Source: Lunularia cruciata
Lineage: Eukaryota > Streptophyta > Marchantiopsida > Lunulariales > Lunulariaceae
Direction of reading: 5' to 3'
Assembly (NCBI GenBank): GCA_948567375.1
Contig: OX419762.1
Span: forward strand, 25,560,608 to 25,624,607
DNA length: 64,000 nt
A program made the position numbers and the translations under genes. The notes beneath the pieces were generated by a model. The model saw only the letters and a list, made by a program, of their open reading frames with translations, searched no databases and was not told the DNA's origin. Each line of letters starts with the position of its first letter. Position 1 is the first letter of the stretch. Below are positions 1 through 10,962 of the stretch, one piece after another.

Positions 1-246
1 AGAGATAGAACTCTTCTTGAGGTCTTGAATCTCTTGGTTGACTAGGTTCAAAGACTCTTTGACACTACTGATCTCAACCTTTACAAATTCCATATCAGTC
101 ATGAGAGTACTCATGCACTGGGACATAGGTGCCATGAAGCTTCTAAGGTTTTTGTGGAAATCATTTGCTTTCCTATACATTTCAGCTTATTGTTGTTGCT
201 TCATGGCTATCTCAGCAATGTCTTTCACCATCTTGGAATCCTCCAT
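1..246 (-). pseudogene. LINE ORF1 N-terminus, nonsense-mutated
   Basis: The ATG at 246-244 starts MEDSKMVKDIAEIAMKQQQ, as in the B copies at 47852 and 60849. The next codon is TAA (189-187) where the other copies have TTA, so a single transversion kills the ORF at about codon 20. Downstream the frame is open to the window edge, through the start of the predicted coiled coil (MSQCMSTLMTDMEFVKVEI region). The product would have been the RNA-binding ORF1 protein. It is cut off by the window edge, so the rest cannot be judged. Confidence 0.88.
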
Positions 247-1307
247 TGTGACAATCACTTATCACTCACGGTCAATTTGGAAGTTTTACTTCCAACACCA
301 AAAATTTAGGATATTCAAGTAGACAGCACTACTGTTTTACAATTGTAAGCACTACTAGGCTGGTTTTGAAGTAAAGACTTTGAAAAGCTGATTCTAATGA
401 GATAAGAATCATCTCATTTGAATATGTGAGTGCAAAGATACTCTCTTTCAAATTGGTAGTGCACAGAGATACCAAAAGCTGCGAAATTTGAGGTACCTAG
501 AGCTTCTAATCTGTGACCTAACCTGTAGCAATCAGTTTTCAATCTAAAGGTCTGAGTGAGCTTATTCTAAAGACACAAAGATCACTTCATTTGGATCATT
601 GAGTACAAAGATACAATAGCTTGAATTTGCACTTCACAATGTTATGATGTCCAAAGAGTCATAGATTTCAAACTCTCACAACTTCCTTATCTGACCTTCA
701 ATTTCTACAAATCAGACCTCAATAGAAACCTCGCACAATGCTCGTTCTATTGCCACTAAAACCACTTGATTTGGACCTATAAGTACAGAGAAATCCTCTT
801 TCACATGTGCAGATTTTAACACCAAGTAGTTGCAAGTGCTACAGAGAAACAAATGGTCATATCATCTGGGTTGGATATCCAAATCTTTCAAATATGGACT
901 CAATAGAAAGCCTATGACCATGTGGTTCTTATGACACAAGAATCACCTGAATTGGATCTGTGAGTGAGGAGAACAGGCACTGCAAAGTTGGTACTCCAAA
1001 CACCAAGATGCACGAGATGTGACAGAATGAGAATTACCACCACTGCTTGCTCAGACCTCCATGTGCTGCAAGCTTGGTCTTGAAAGAGAGCTTGTAACTC
1101 ACAGATTCTGATGCAGTAATTTCCACTGAATTTTCACTTGTGACCATAGAGCAATAGCCTTCCCAATTCTTGCACAATAACAAGGACTACTCAAAATTGA
1201 AAAATGAAGATCTCCCTGAGTACTGCTCCAAACTGGACAAGCTTTACCTTGAAAGAAAGCTCTCAGCATAGCGCTACCAATGAGTTTCCAATCACTCCAT
1301 TTGCCAG
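247..1307 (-). repeat. LINE leader: ~180-nt monomer array (B)
   Basis: There is no gene here. A degenerate unit recurs whose plus-strand core reads like TTCTAATGAGN-CCAAA then ATCACTTCATTTGGA. Aligned core positions (the CATTTG-equivalent) fall at 415, 588, 768, 949, 1128 and 1298, giving spacings of 173, 180, 181, 179 and 170. The position directly upstream of ORF1 suggests a 5' UTR or promoter array. The last unit is truncated at 1307 and carries a ~10-nt deletion. Confidence 0.85.
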
Positions 1308-1978
1308 GTTTCTTCTAACAAGTACTTGGGCCTTGAGTTTTCTCATGACTAAAGTTGGTCCACTTGTGTGAAGATGAGAATCAATGTAGGCTTTAGAGCT
1401 TTGTATTCACTCATGAACCGCTCTAGACTTGCACACCTTACCACATGGGAGTTGAAGAAGGTGTTGTTCAGATCTCTTGTGCAGCCGGTGGTTCTCTATG
1501 GTGCTCAGATTTGGGGTCCAGGTACTAAGAACACATGGTGGCAAAAGGTGGAGAAAGTTCAGAAATTGTTTTTGTGTGATGAACTTGGGGTGAGGACTCA
1601 AACTCCCTATGCATTGATGCTTGCTGAAACCGGGTTTTTACCTCTTGAGGCTGAAGCTTTGATTTTAGCTATCACATATGCCACTAAGGTGAGGTCCATG
1701 GACCATGAGAGACTTCCCTACCAAGCTTTTTGTGCCACTCTATCTGTCGGTTGGTATACAGATATGGTTGCATGGGCCACAAGGTGGAATGTTTCTGAGC
1801 GACATTGGAGGTTGGAGCTTATAGTTGTTAGTTTACATCGGACCAATTTGTTACAGATTGGTCAGATGCCCTAGGCCCTTGCGTAGGCTCACATTTTATG
1901 TGTTTTGTATTGTGTTTCCAGCCTTTTGACTCTTTGGGTCTTTCGGGTTTTATATTTCATTGTTCATTGTTCATTGTT
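1308..1978 (+). mobile_element. LINE 3'-end fragment with tail
   Basis: Plus-strand ORF2 C-terminal region and complete 3' UTR. ORF2 sequence (KYLGLEFSHD) begins at 1308, has a TAA at 1350-1352 (TAT in other copies), then stays open from MKMRINVGF to the natural stop at 1872-1874. An internal deletion of about 0.35 kb joins HWRLE to the last ~13 residues, so the CX2C finger is lost. The 3' UTR ends at about 1978 in repeated TTCATTG units. It butts against a minus-strand ORF2 fragment, as if inserted into it. Confidence 0.88.
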
Positions 1979-1987
1979 CTCTATGTT

Positions 1988-3889
1988 CAACCTGTACACC
2001 AATAGCTCCAACTTCCATAAGCACCCTCTCTAGATCATCGATGAAGATTCCAAACAATATTGGGGATAAAGAGCAACCTTGAATCACACCCATTGTGCTA
2101 AGGACATCTTGAGAGGTCAAAGATGAAAGTTTCACAACCGCTTTCTCATAGAGTCTAGAGATAGCACCAATCAGATCAGCTGAAACACCAACTTCCATGA
2201 GTCTCTCACTAAGAGATTTCCTAAGCACCTTATCAAAGGCCTTCATGAAATCAATAAATGCAACATAGAGAGCTCTCCCAACACCCTTATATTTCCACCA
2301 CAAAACATGGAGTACCAATAGATGATCCAAGGTACTAAAGCTTGATCTGAAACCCGCTTGGCACTTAGCTTGAATTTTGTACTTTTCAGCCCAAGTACTC
2401 AACCTAGACTCCAAAATTTGACCGTACAACTTGGCAAAGATACTACCCACTAGAATGGTACGGTAATTGGTGACAATATCTCTCTGACCAGACTTGTGAA
2501 TAGGAACAACCTTCTTAAAGCACCATCTATCAGGAAAACCACACCTGATGGCCTCATTCAAGAGAGAAGTGAGTACTGAAATCAGATGGCTACCACCCCA
2601 CTTAAGTAGTTCAACACATAGTCCATCAAGGTCTTCAGCCTTACCATTAGCCAACTTCTTCAATTGGTAGTGGACATCAGCTTCAGAGATGGTGAGAGCA
2701 GATCCAAGGCAAGGTGCCATGCTTGGAGCATCAGGGAAAAAATACAGATCCTTCACATATTCACAAAGCTCGTTCAGGTCCAACGATGGAGGTGGAGATC
2801 TGATGGTTACCTTCTGCCAAAAAGCCTTGGGATAGCTCCTTAATTCAATGCTCAACTCCACCCCCTTGAGTCTCAAGAACACTCGCTTCTTGCACTTCAC
2901 CAACTTTCTATAAGAGACAAAAGCCTGATTTTGTGCAATCTGATCAAGAGACCTATCCATAGCTTTGATCCTTGCCATTTTACAATCAACATCAAACCAC
3001 CTATTGCAAGGGAGACCAAGTCTCTTCCTATGAGAACCTCGTGGAAATAGAGTTTTTGATGTAGATTGAAGAAGTTCAGCCAACAGGTCACTACGGTGTT
3101 GAAAATCAGAACTCCACTCCATAGAGCTAAATTTCTCATGGATAGCTTGTTGGTACAAATCTTGCTTGTGAAAATCAAGACGGAGTTTCCCTCTAAAGGC
3201 ATGATCAATAGGTAATGTGGTTCTATTGAGGCAAGAAAGAAGGATGACACAAGATAAAGGTGCATGGTCAGATTCAGGTTGAGGATCTAAAACAACAAAA
3301 TCTGAGACAATGTGTATATCACTGGGTGAGGTGAGCACATAATCTACAGTGCTGGATCCACCAGAAGCAAAGCATGCGCTCTTACAAGTTTCTGGAAATT
3401 GAGAAAGGCCATTCAAGATCTTCAAGCTACAATTGGTACCAAAGCTCAAAAAGTGCTCACTCATGGAGTTGGATATGAGATCTTTGGAAGAGCGGGACCA
3501 AGCACTAGAATGATCTATCAAGCTATGGAAAGGGTCATTCTCAAGGTCACTAAACTTAGTAATCTGAGAGGTTTGGATCCTAGCATTGAAATCACCAAGG
3601 ATAAATAATGCACCTTTACTTTGAAATTCCAACACATCCTTTGTCAAGGAGTGGAAAGGTTGCATGGTGTTGAGAGATCCACTTGAATAGATTGGTGATG
3701 TCAATGGGGCAAAATAACAAACAGCAAGGAAGGAAGGTGTAGCAACTCCTCCAATCCTCAGCCATTGGTATTGTCCACTTGAGTCTTGACCTATCAAAGA
3801 AACTAACTTTTCAAAGCCAAATTTGACGTAAGTAGCAATACCTCTGAAGCCCCTTCCTCTGTGTTGCCTCCACTTGTTCCAAGTTGAAC
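1988..3889 (-). pseudogene. LINE ORF2 fragment: endonuclease to RT palm
   Basis: About 630 codons are open without a break. In order they hold the endonuclease from VGSTWNKWRQH (its N-terminal WNVHG and VETWE parts are missing), the LGDFNAR motif, STVDYVLTS and the PESDHAPLS His motif. The RT fingers and palm follow, with KKVVPIHKSGQ, NYRTILVGS, FIDFMKAFDK (first catalytic Asp) and GVIQGCSLSP. The reading stops before YADD, where the tail of the plus-strand fragment to the left begins. The right end is cut by a plus-strand leader. It is therefore a fragment, not a working gene. Confidence 0.9.
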
Positions 3890-4884
3890 CAACTTTCTAT
3901 GACCACCAAGATTGTAACATTTTGAGTTTTGTATCGAAAGTTATGGCCAATTGAATTTTCTGACAAATGATCCATATTTGAGAGTACATGTCTTCCTCGT
4001 TATGAGTCCAAATGTAATGATTTTTGTGGCAGTGGATGCGCATTGACCAGATCTTACGATTGATATCAAGCACACTCAAAGATCACATCTTTGGAGGAAG
4101 TAACAAGGATTTGAATTCTGTCTTCTTTGGCAGATTTTAGGGTTTGAACTGAAATTTTGAATGACTGTATCTCTACCAATACTTCTGCAAATGGAGTGAT
4201 TAGGCATTCAATAGAAGCTTTATGATGAGAGCTTTCATTCAAGGTAAAGCTTGAGCAGTTTGGAGCAGTACAGAAAGAATTCTAGAATTTTGAATCTTGA
4301 GGAAGCGGTGAGGAGTTTATGTGATTGTGCAAAAATTTGGAGGGGTATTGCTCTGCAGTCCCAAAAGGAAATCTAGTGAAGATTGTTGCATCAAAATCTG
4401 TGCCTTACAAGCTCTCTTTCAAGGCCAAGCTCGCAGCATATGGAGGTCTGAGTAAGCAGTGGTGACAATTCTAATTCTCAACTATTCTTCATGAAGGGTT
4501 TTTGATTTTAGAGTTTCTTTGGCAGACACTCAGATGCTTGTATCTTTTCCAATACTTGAGAAAATGGAGCTATTGGGGTTTCATTAGAAGCACCATTCCA
4601 AGAGCTTTGTTTCAAGCTAAATTGTATGTAGTTTGGAGCAGTATACAAGGAGTTGTGGATTTTTGAATTCTTTGGAAGTTTTGAGAACTCCATGTGATAG
4701 GTCAAAAATTTGGAGAGGTGTTGCTCTGTGGTCACAAGTGCAAATCCAGTGATTATTGATGCATCAGAACCTATGACTTACAAGCTCTGTTTTAAGTGAA
4801 AACTCAAAGCATATGGAAGTCTGAGCAAACAGTGGTGACAATTCTCATTCTGTCACAACTCTCGAATCTTGGTGTTTGGACTAT
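3890..4884 (+). repeat. LINE leader: ~180-nt monomers (C-like), plus strand
   Basis: Sense-oriented leader with CAAATG-type anchors at 4009, 4188, 4368, 4561 and 4741 (spacings 179, 180, 193, 180). The same 193-nt unit occurs at the same place in the C leaders at 31.2-32.4 kb and 23.3-25.0 kb. The leader is joined at about 4884 directly to the middle of ORF1, so the ORF1 start codon and the first ~60 codons are deleted. The left end meets a minus-strand ORF2 fragment. Confidence 0.83.
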
Positions 4885-5540
4885 AAAAGAGTCATTGAAC
4901 TTGGTCAACCAAGAGATTCAAGACCTAAAGAAGAGTACTATCTCGCTGTTAACATCAACCAAGGGGATGGTGGATGCTACTGAGAAGGTTGCATCTTTGG
5001 GAGTACAAGCCAACGACATTGCTACACAAAGCGGAGGGCTCCAACAGATTGTGGACACATTAGAAGTGAAGATGAAGTCTTATGCTGAAGCTACTAAGGT
5101 GGCTCAAATCTCTTACTTGCAAGAGCATGAGGTTGAAAAGGAGAACCAACTGGTGAAAATGAAAAACTTGAGGATTTCAGGTTTGCCAGAGATTGAGAAG
5201 GAAGATACCAAGGCCATAGTGTGTGAATTTATTGCTGATTCTCTGAGAGTCCATGATCCTCAAATTGTGCAAGCATATAGATTGGGACAGCAAGGTGCAC
5301 AACCAAGAAGCATTTTGGTGAGGTTTGGCTCAGAAACTCAAAAGGAATTTAGTGATGGCAAACAAGGCTGTATTGAAGGGGCGGTGCATCTGGTTAGATC
5401 CTGATCTCACATCTCTCCAATGGCAAGCAAAGAAGGGAGAATTAGCAAAAGTGAAGGAGGCTCAACAAGCAGGCTTTGTTGCATTCTTGAGAGATAATAG
5501 AGCTGTGATTACTCAAAAGAAATTGTCAGCTATTGCATAG
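4885..5540 (+). pseudogene. LINE ORF1, N-terminally deleted and frameshifted
   Basis: It begins at KESLNLVNQEIQDLKK inside the coiled coil and continues through KMKNLRISGLPE (RRM-like domain) to KKLSAIA and TAG at 5538-5540. It has no native ATG, because sequence before 4885 is leader. An extra A in the A-run near 5340 shifts the frame within RSILVRFGSETQ. It matches C/B ORF1 copies rather than A (VNQEIQDLKKS, not ITVDIQELKKS). The TAG is followed by the invariant CAA TTC CAG and ORF2. Confidence 0.9.
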
Positions 5541-8500
5541 CAATTCCAGACCCTTAGAGTGTTGTTTTGGAATGTACATGGGCTCACACAAACCAAGTAC
5601 TCCAGCGCTAAGCCTTTGTGGGATGATGCTGATCTGATCAATCTTGTGGAGACATGGGAACATGAAGGAAACACCATTCAAGACATTGAAGGTTTCACTC
5701 TTATTGGGTCAACTTGGAACAAGCGGAGGCAACACAAAGGAAGGGGCTTTGGAGGTATTGCTACTTATGTCAAATTTGGCTTTGAGAAATCAGTCTCTTT
5801 GATAGGTCAAGATTCAAATGGACAATACCAATGGCTGAGGATTGGAGGAGTTGCCACACCTTGCTTCATTGCTGTTTGCTACTTTGCCCCATTGACATCA
5901 CCAATCTATTCAAGTGGAGTTCTCAACACCATGCAGCCTTTCCATTCCTTGACAAAGGATGTGTTAGAGTTTCAAAGTAAAGGTGCAGTACTTGTTCTTG
6001 GTGATTTCAATGCTAGGATCCAAGCCTCTCAGATCCCTGACTTGAGTGACCTTGAGAATGATCCTCTCCATAGTTTGATAGATCATTCTAGTGCTTGGTC
6101 CCGCTCTTCCAAAGATCTTATGTCCAACCCCATGAGTGAGCACTTTTTGAGCTTTGGTACCAATTGTAGCTTGAAGATCTTGAATGGCTTTTCTCAATTT
6201 CCAGAAACTTGTAAAAGCACATGCTTTGCCTCGGGTGGATCAAGCACCATAGATTATATGCTCACTTCAGCTAATGATATCCACTTTGTCTCAGATTTTA
6301 TTGTTTTAGATCCTCAACCAGAATCAGACCATGCACCTCTATCTTGTGCCATCCTTCTTCCTTGCCTCAATAGAACCACATTACCTATTGACCATGCCCT
6401 TAGAGGAAAACTTCATCTAGACTTTCACAAGAGAGACTTGTACCAACAAGCTATCCAAGAGAAATTGAGTTCTATGGAGTGGAGTTCTGATTTTCAACAA
6501 CGTAGTGATCAGTTGAGCTTCTTCAATCTATATCAACTACTTTCTTTCCAAGAGGCTCCCACAGGAAGAGACTTGGTCTACCTTGCAATAGGGGAAACAA
6601 TGAAACAATGAAATATAAAGCCCGAAAGACCCAAAGAGTCAAAAGGCTGGAAACACAATACAAAACACATGAAATGTGAGCCTAGGCAAGGGCCTAGGGC
6701 ATCGGACCAAATTGTAACAAATTGGTCCGATGTAAAGTAACTTCCGTCATGTGGTATGATGCTGATTGCAAAATGGCAAGGATCAAAGCTATGGATAGGT
6801 CTCTTGATCAGATTGCACAAAATCAGGCCTTTGTTTCATACAGAAAGTTGGTGAAGTGCAAAAAGCGAGCATATTTGAGACTCAAGGGGGTTGAGTTGAG
6901 CACTGAACTGAGGAGCAATCCTGAGGCATTTTGGAAGAAGGTAACCATCAGATCTCCATCTCCATCGCTGGACCTAAACAAGCTTTGTGACTATGTGAAA
7001 GATCTGTACTTTTTCCCTGATGCTCCAAGCATGGCACCTTGCCTTGGATCTGCTCTCACCATCTCTGAAGCTGATGTCAAGTACCAATTGAAGAAGTTGG
7101 CCAATGGTAAGGCTGAAGACCTTGATGGACTATGTGTTGAACTTCTGAAGTGGGGCGGTAGCCATCTGATTTCAGTACTCACTTCTCATTTGAATGAGGC
7201 AATCAAGTGTGGCTTTCCGGATAGATGGTGCTTCAAGAAGGTGGTTCCTATTCACAAGTCTGGCCAGAGATATGTTGTCACCAATTACCGTACCATACTT
7301 GTTGGTAGTGTCTTTGCCAAGTTGTATGGTCAAATTTTGGAGTCTAGGTTGAGCACTTGGGCTGAAAAGTACAATGTTCAAGCTAAGTGCCAAGCGGGTT
7401 TCAGATTGGGCTTTAGCACCTTGGATCACTTATTGGTACTCCATGTTTTGTGGTGGAAATCCAAGGGTGTTGGGAGAGCTCTCTATGTTGCCTTTATTGA
7501 TTTCAAGAAGGCCTTTGATAAGGTGCTCAGGAAATGTCTAAGTGAGAGACTCACTCTAGTTGGTGTTTCAGCTGATCTGATTGGTGCTATCTCTAGACTC
7601 TATGAGAAAGTGATTGTGAAACTTTCATCTTTGAGCTCTCAAGATGTCCTTAGCACAATGGGTGTGATTCAAGGCTGCTCTCTATCTCCCACTCTATTTG
7701 GAATCTTCATCGATGATCTGGAGAGTCTACTCATGGAAGCTGGAGCTACAGGTGTACAGATTGGCTCTCTGATGAAACATGCACTCCTTTATGCAGATGA
7801 TGTAGTGCTTCTCTCCACCAACCCACAGAGTTTACAGAAGCTATTGGATTCTCTTCTCTTGTTTTGCAATGAAACAAAGATGGAAGTGAACCTTGACAAG
7901 TCCAAGGTGATTGTGGTGGGTTCTAAAGGTGTCACACCTTTCTTTTTTGACGGACAGCAATTGGAGCAGGTTTCTTCTAACAAGTACTTGGGCCTTGAGT
8001 TTTCTCATGACTATAGTTGGTCTACTTGTGTGAAGATGAGAATCAATGCAGGCTTTTGAGCTTTGTATTCACTCATGAATCACTCTAGACTTGCTCACCT
8101 TACCACATGGGAGTTGAAGAAGGTGTTGTTCAGATCTCTTGTGCAGCCGGTGGTTCTCTATGGTGCTCAGATTTGGGGTCCAGGTACTAAGAAGACATGG
8201 TAGCAAAAGGTGGAGAAAGTTCAGAAATTGTTTTTGTGTGATGAACTTGGGGTGAGGACTCAAACTCCTTATGTATTGCTGCTTGCTGAAACAGGGTTTT
8301 TGCCTCTTGAGGCTGAAGTTTTGTTTTTAGCTCTCACATATGCCACTAAGGTGAGGTCCATGGACCATGAGAGACTTCCCTACCAAGCTTTTTGTGCCAC
8401 TCTATCTGTTGGTTGGTATACAGATCTGATTGCATGGGCCACAAGGTGGAATGTTTCTGAGCGACATTGGAGATTGGAGCCTATTGCACTACGAGAAGTG

Positions 8501-8855
8501 ATCAAGGAGCAGTTCTTACTTCGCCTATGGCAGCAACCCGGTACCAAGATGGTGTTCTATCAGCAATTTGTAAATCTTATGTTGGTGTATTGTGAGCAAG
8601 ATTATCTCTTGGCTAGGATTTCTACTTCACTTAGACATGTTATTGCTCAATAAAGAACTAGTTCTCATAGACTAGAAGTAGAACAAGGACGTTGGCAGCA
8701 GATAGAGCACTCCATGCGACTTTGCAAATTGTGTATTATAAGCAAAGTTGAGGATGAGCATCATGTGTTTATTGATTGCCCTAGTTACATGCTGATCAGA
8801 GTTAGACATCAGATTATTTGTCGTGATTTCTCTACTCTCTTACAGGTTGAAGTAC
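5541..8855 (+). pseudogene. LINE ORF2 (endonuclease-RT), interrupted and decayed
   Basis: This is the most complete plus-strand ORF2 in the left half. Motifs in order are WNVHG, LVETWE, LGDFNAR, STIDYMLTS and ESDHAPLS of the APE-type endonuclease. Next come RT blocks KKVVPIHKSG, FIDFKKAFDK, QGCSLSPTLFG and LLYADDVVLLS, then the C-terminal finger CKLC-x7-EDEHHVFIDC. Breaks are a 4-nt GTTG loss near 6515, a 157-bp tail insertion at 6594-6750, a stop in GF-ALYS near 8059 (TTTAGA to TTTTGA), TGG to TAG near 8202 and TAT to TAA near 8650. The 3' end is lost at an inverted junction near 8853. No AUG precedes the endonuclease motifs. Confidence 0.9.
6594..6750 (-). mobile_element. Mini-insertion: LINE 3' tail only
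   Basis: About 157 bp in reverse orientation inside the plus-strand ORF2. It consists of (AAACAATG) tail units, the complete 3' UTR and the last ~13 codons of ORF2, and is an extremely 5'-truncated LINE. The host ORF2 reads CAATAGG before it and GTGGTATGATGC after it, which join cleanly in other copies. I see no convincing target duplication (1-2 bp at most). The hairpin in this copy has a perfected stem, CATCGGACCAA against TTGGTCCGATG. Confidence 0.88.
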
Positions 8856-9213
8856 TTCTCATGTACTTCCCTAATGCTAAAGCTTCAACCTGTAAGAGAG
8901 TTGAGAAGTCACTACAAGTAATCTGATGTTTAACTCTAATCTGCATGTAACAAGGGCAATCAACAAACACATGATGCTCATCCTCAACTTTGCTCATAAT
9001 ACACAATGTGCAAAGTCGCATGGAGTGCTCTATCTGCTGCCAACGTCCTTGTTCTACTTCTAGTCTATGAGAACTAGTTCTATATTGAGCGATAACATGT
9101 CTCAATGAAGTAGAAATCCTAGCCAAGAGATAATCTTGCTCACAATACACCAACATAGGATTTACAAACTGCTGATAGAACACCATCTTGGTACCGGGTT
9201 GTTGCCATAAGCG
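8519..9213. repeat. Inverted repeat formed by two ORF2 3' ends
   Basis: Two copies of the ORF2 C-terminus face each other. The plus-strand copy ends near 8852 and the minus-strand copy runs from about 8883. The innermost arms are perfect over 18 bp: CTCTCTTACAGGTTGAAG at 8835-8852 and its complement at 8883-8900, with a 30-nt spacer. Similarity extends outward for roughly 330 bp per arm. Both 3' UTRs and tails are missing, so this is a rearrangement junction rather than an insertion end. Confidence 0.82.
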
Positions 9214-10959
9214 AAGTACCAATAGGTGGTCCAAAGTACTAAAGCCTAATCTGAAACCAGCTTGGCACTTAGCTCGAATTTTGTGCTTTTCAGCCCAAGT
9301 GCTCAACCTTGACTCCAAAATTCGACCATACAACTTGGCAAAGACACTACCAACAAGTATGGTACGGTAATTGGTGACAACATCTCTTTGGCCAGACTTG
9401 TGAATAGGAACTACCTTCTTGAAGCACCATCTATCCGGAAAGCCACACTTGATTGCCTCATTCAAATGAGAAGTGAGTATTGAAATCAGTTGGCTACCGC
9501 CCCACTTCAGAAGTTCAACACATAGTCCATCAAGGTCTTCAGCCTTACCATTGGCCAACTTCTTCAATTGGTACTTGACATCAGCTTCAGAGATGGTGAG
9601 AGCAGATCCAAGGCAAGGTGCCATGCTTGGAGCATTTGGGAAAAAGTACAAATCCTTCACATAGTCACAAAGCTCATTCAGGTCCAGCGATGGAGATGGA
9701 GATCTGATGGTTACTTTCTTCCAGAAAGCCTTGGGATTGCTCCTCAATTCAGTGCTCAACTCAACTCCTTTGAGTCTTAGAAATGCCCGCTTTTTGCACT
9801 TCACCAACTTTCTGTATAAAACAAAAGCTTGATTTTGTGCAATCTGATCAAGAGATCTATCCATAGCTTTGATCCTTGCCATTTTGCAATCAGCATCAAA
9901 CCATCTATTGCAAGGGAGACCAAGTCTCTTCCTGAGGGAGCCTCTTGGAAACAAAGAAGTTGATGTAGATTGAAGAAGTTCAATCAATTGATCACTACGT
10001 TGTTGAAAATCAGAACTCCACTCCATAGAACTCAATTTCTCTTGGATAGCTTGTTGGTACAAGTCTCTCTTGTGAAAATCTAGACGAAGTTTGCCTCTAA
10101 AAGCATGGTCTATAGGTAATGTGGTTCTATTGAGGCAAGGAAAAAGGATGGTACAGGATAGAGGTGCATGGTCTGATTCTGGTTGAGGATCTAAAACAGC
10201 AAAATCTGAGACAAGATGGATATCATTAGCTGAAGTGAGCATATAATCTATGGTGCTTGATCCACCTGAGGCAAAGCATGTGCTTTTACAAGTTTCTGGA
10301 AATTGAGAAAGGCCATTCAAGATCTTCAAGCTACAATTGGCACCAAAGCTCAAAAAGTGCTCACTCATGGAATTGGACATAAGATCTTTGGAAGAGCGTG
10401 ACCAAGCACTGGAATGGTCTATCAAGCTGTGGAAAGGATCATTCTCAAGGTCGCTCAAGTCAGGGATCTGAGAGGCTTGGATCCTAGCATTGAAATCACC
10501 AAGAACAAGGACTGCACCTTTACTTTGAAACTCTAACACATCCTTCGTCAAGGAATGGAAAGGCTGCATGGTGTTGAGAAGTCCACTTGAATAGATTGGT
10601 GATGTCAACGGGGCAAAGTAACAAACAGCAATGAAGCAAGGTGTGGCAACTCCTCCAATCCTCAGCCAATGGTATTGTCCACTTGAATCTTGACCTATCA
10701 AAGAGACTGATTTCTCAAAGCCAAATCTGACGTAAGTAGCAATACCTCCAAAGCCCCTTCCTTTGTGTTGTCTCCGCTTGTTCCAGGTTGAACCAACAAG
10801 AGTGAATCCTTCAATGTCTTGAATGGTGTTTCCTTCATGTTCCCATGTCTCCACAAGATTGATCAGATGAGCATCATCCCACAAAGGCTTAGCGCTGGAG
10901 TACTTGGTATGTGTGAGCCCATGAACATTCCAAAACAGTACTCTAAAGGTCTGGAATTG
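8866..10959 (-). pseudogene. LINE ORF2 (A) with in-frame internal deletion, otherwise open
   Basis: The frame is open from the codon after the ORF1 TAG (10959) to a stop at 8809-8811 reached through the inverted junction. The endonuclease is complete, with WNVHG, VETWE, VLGDFNAR, TIDYMLTS and ESDHAPLS. The RT N-terminal blocks are present to FSTLDHLLVL, which is then fused to RLWQQPGTKMV by a deletion of about 1.1 kb near 9210. The deletion removed FIDF, YADD and the thumb but kept the frame. The finger EDEHHVFVDC remains. RT activity is impossible without the YADD palm. The breakpoint shares TACTTC between both sides in sister copies. Confidence 0.9.
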
Positions 10960-10962
10960 CTA
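10951..10962 (-). promoter_or_regulatory. Candidate stop-codon readthrough site between ORF1 and ORF2
   Basis: ORF1 ends in TAG (10962-10960), followed in the same frame by CAA TTC CAG. The ORF2 frame has no ATG until about codon 131 (LLNTM), which lies after the catalytic Asn and Glu of the endonuclease. The 3' context is one base from the plant-virus leaky-stop consensus UAG CAR YYA. The same arrangement stands at 5538, 13269, 17795, 22133, 34248, 37413, 41404, 47013 and 60010. Readthrough is an inference. Non-AUG reinitiation at the nearby CTG/TTG codon is the main alternative. Confidence 0.55.

Larger units (their letters stand above)
1..1307 (-). mobile_element. LINE, B subfamily, 5' part (runs off the left edge)
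   Basis: This is the 5' portion of a minus-strand LINE. It holds the ORF1 N-terminus next to the window edge and about 1.06 kb of monomer leader to its right. It matches the complete B copy at 56685-62370 base for base over long stretches. The right end stops inside a leader monomer, where plus-strand ORF2 sequence begins with a few bases of shared AGG at the join. The element body lies outside the window. Confidence 0.9.

Noticed and set aside
5559-5600. ORF2 starting at MLFWNVHGL as an ordinary Met start
   Set aside because: The codon is TTG in the sequence, and no in-frame ATG exists before about codon 131. It is noted under the readthrough finding instead.
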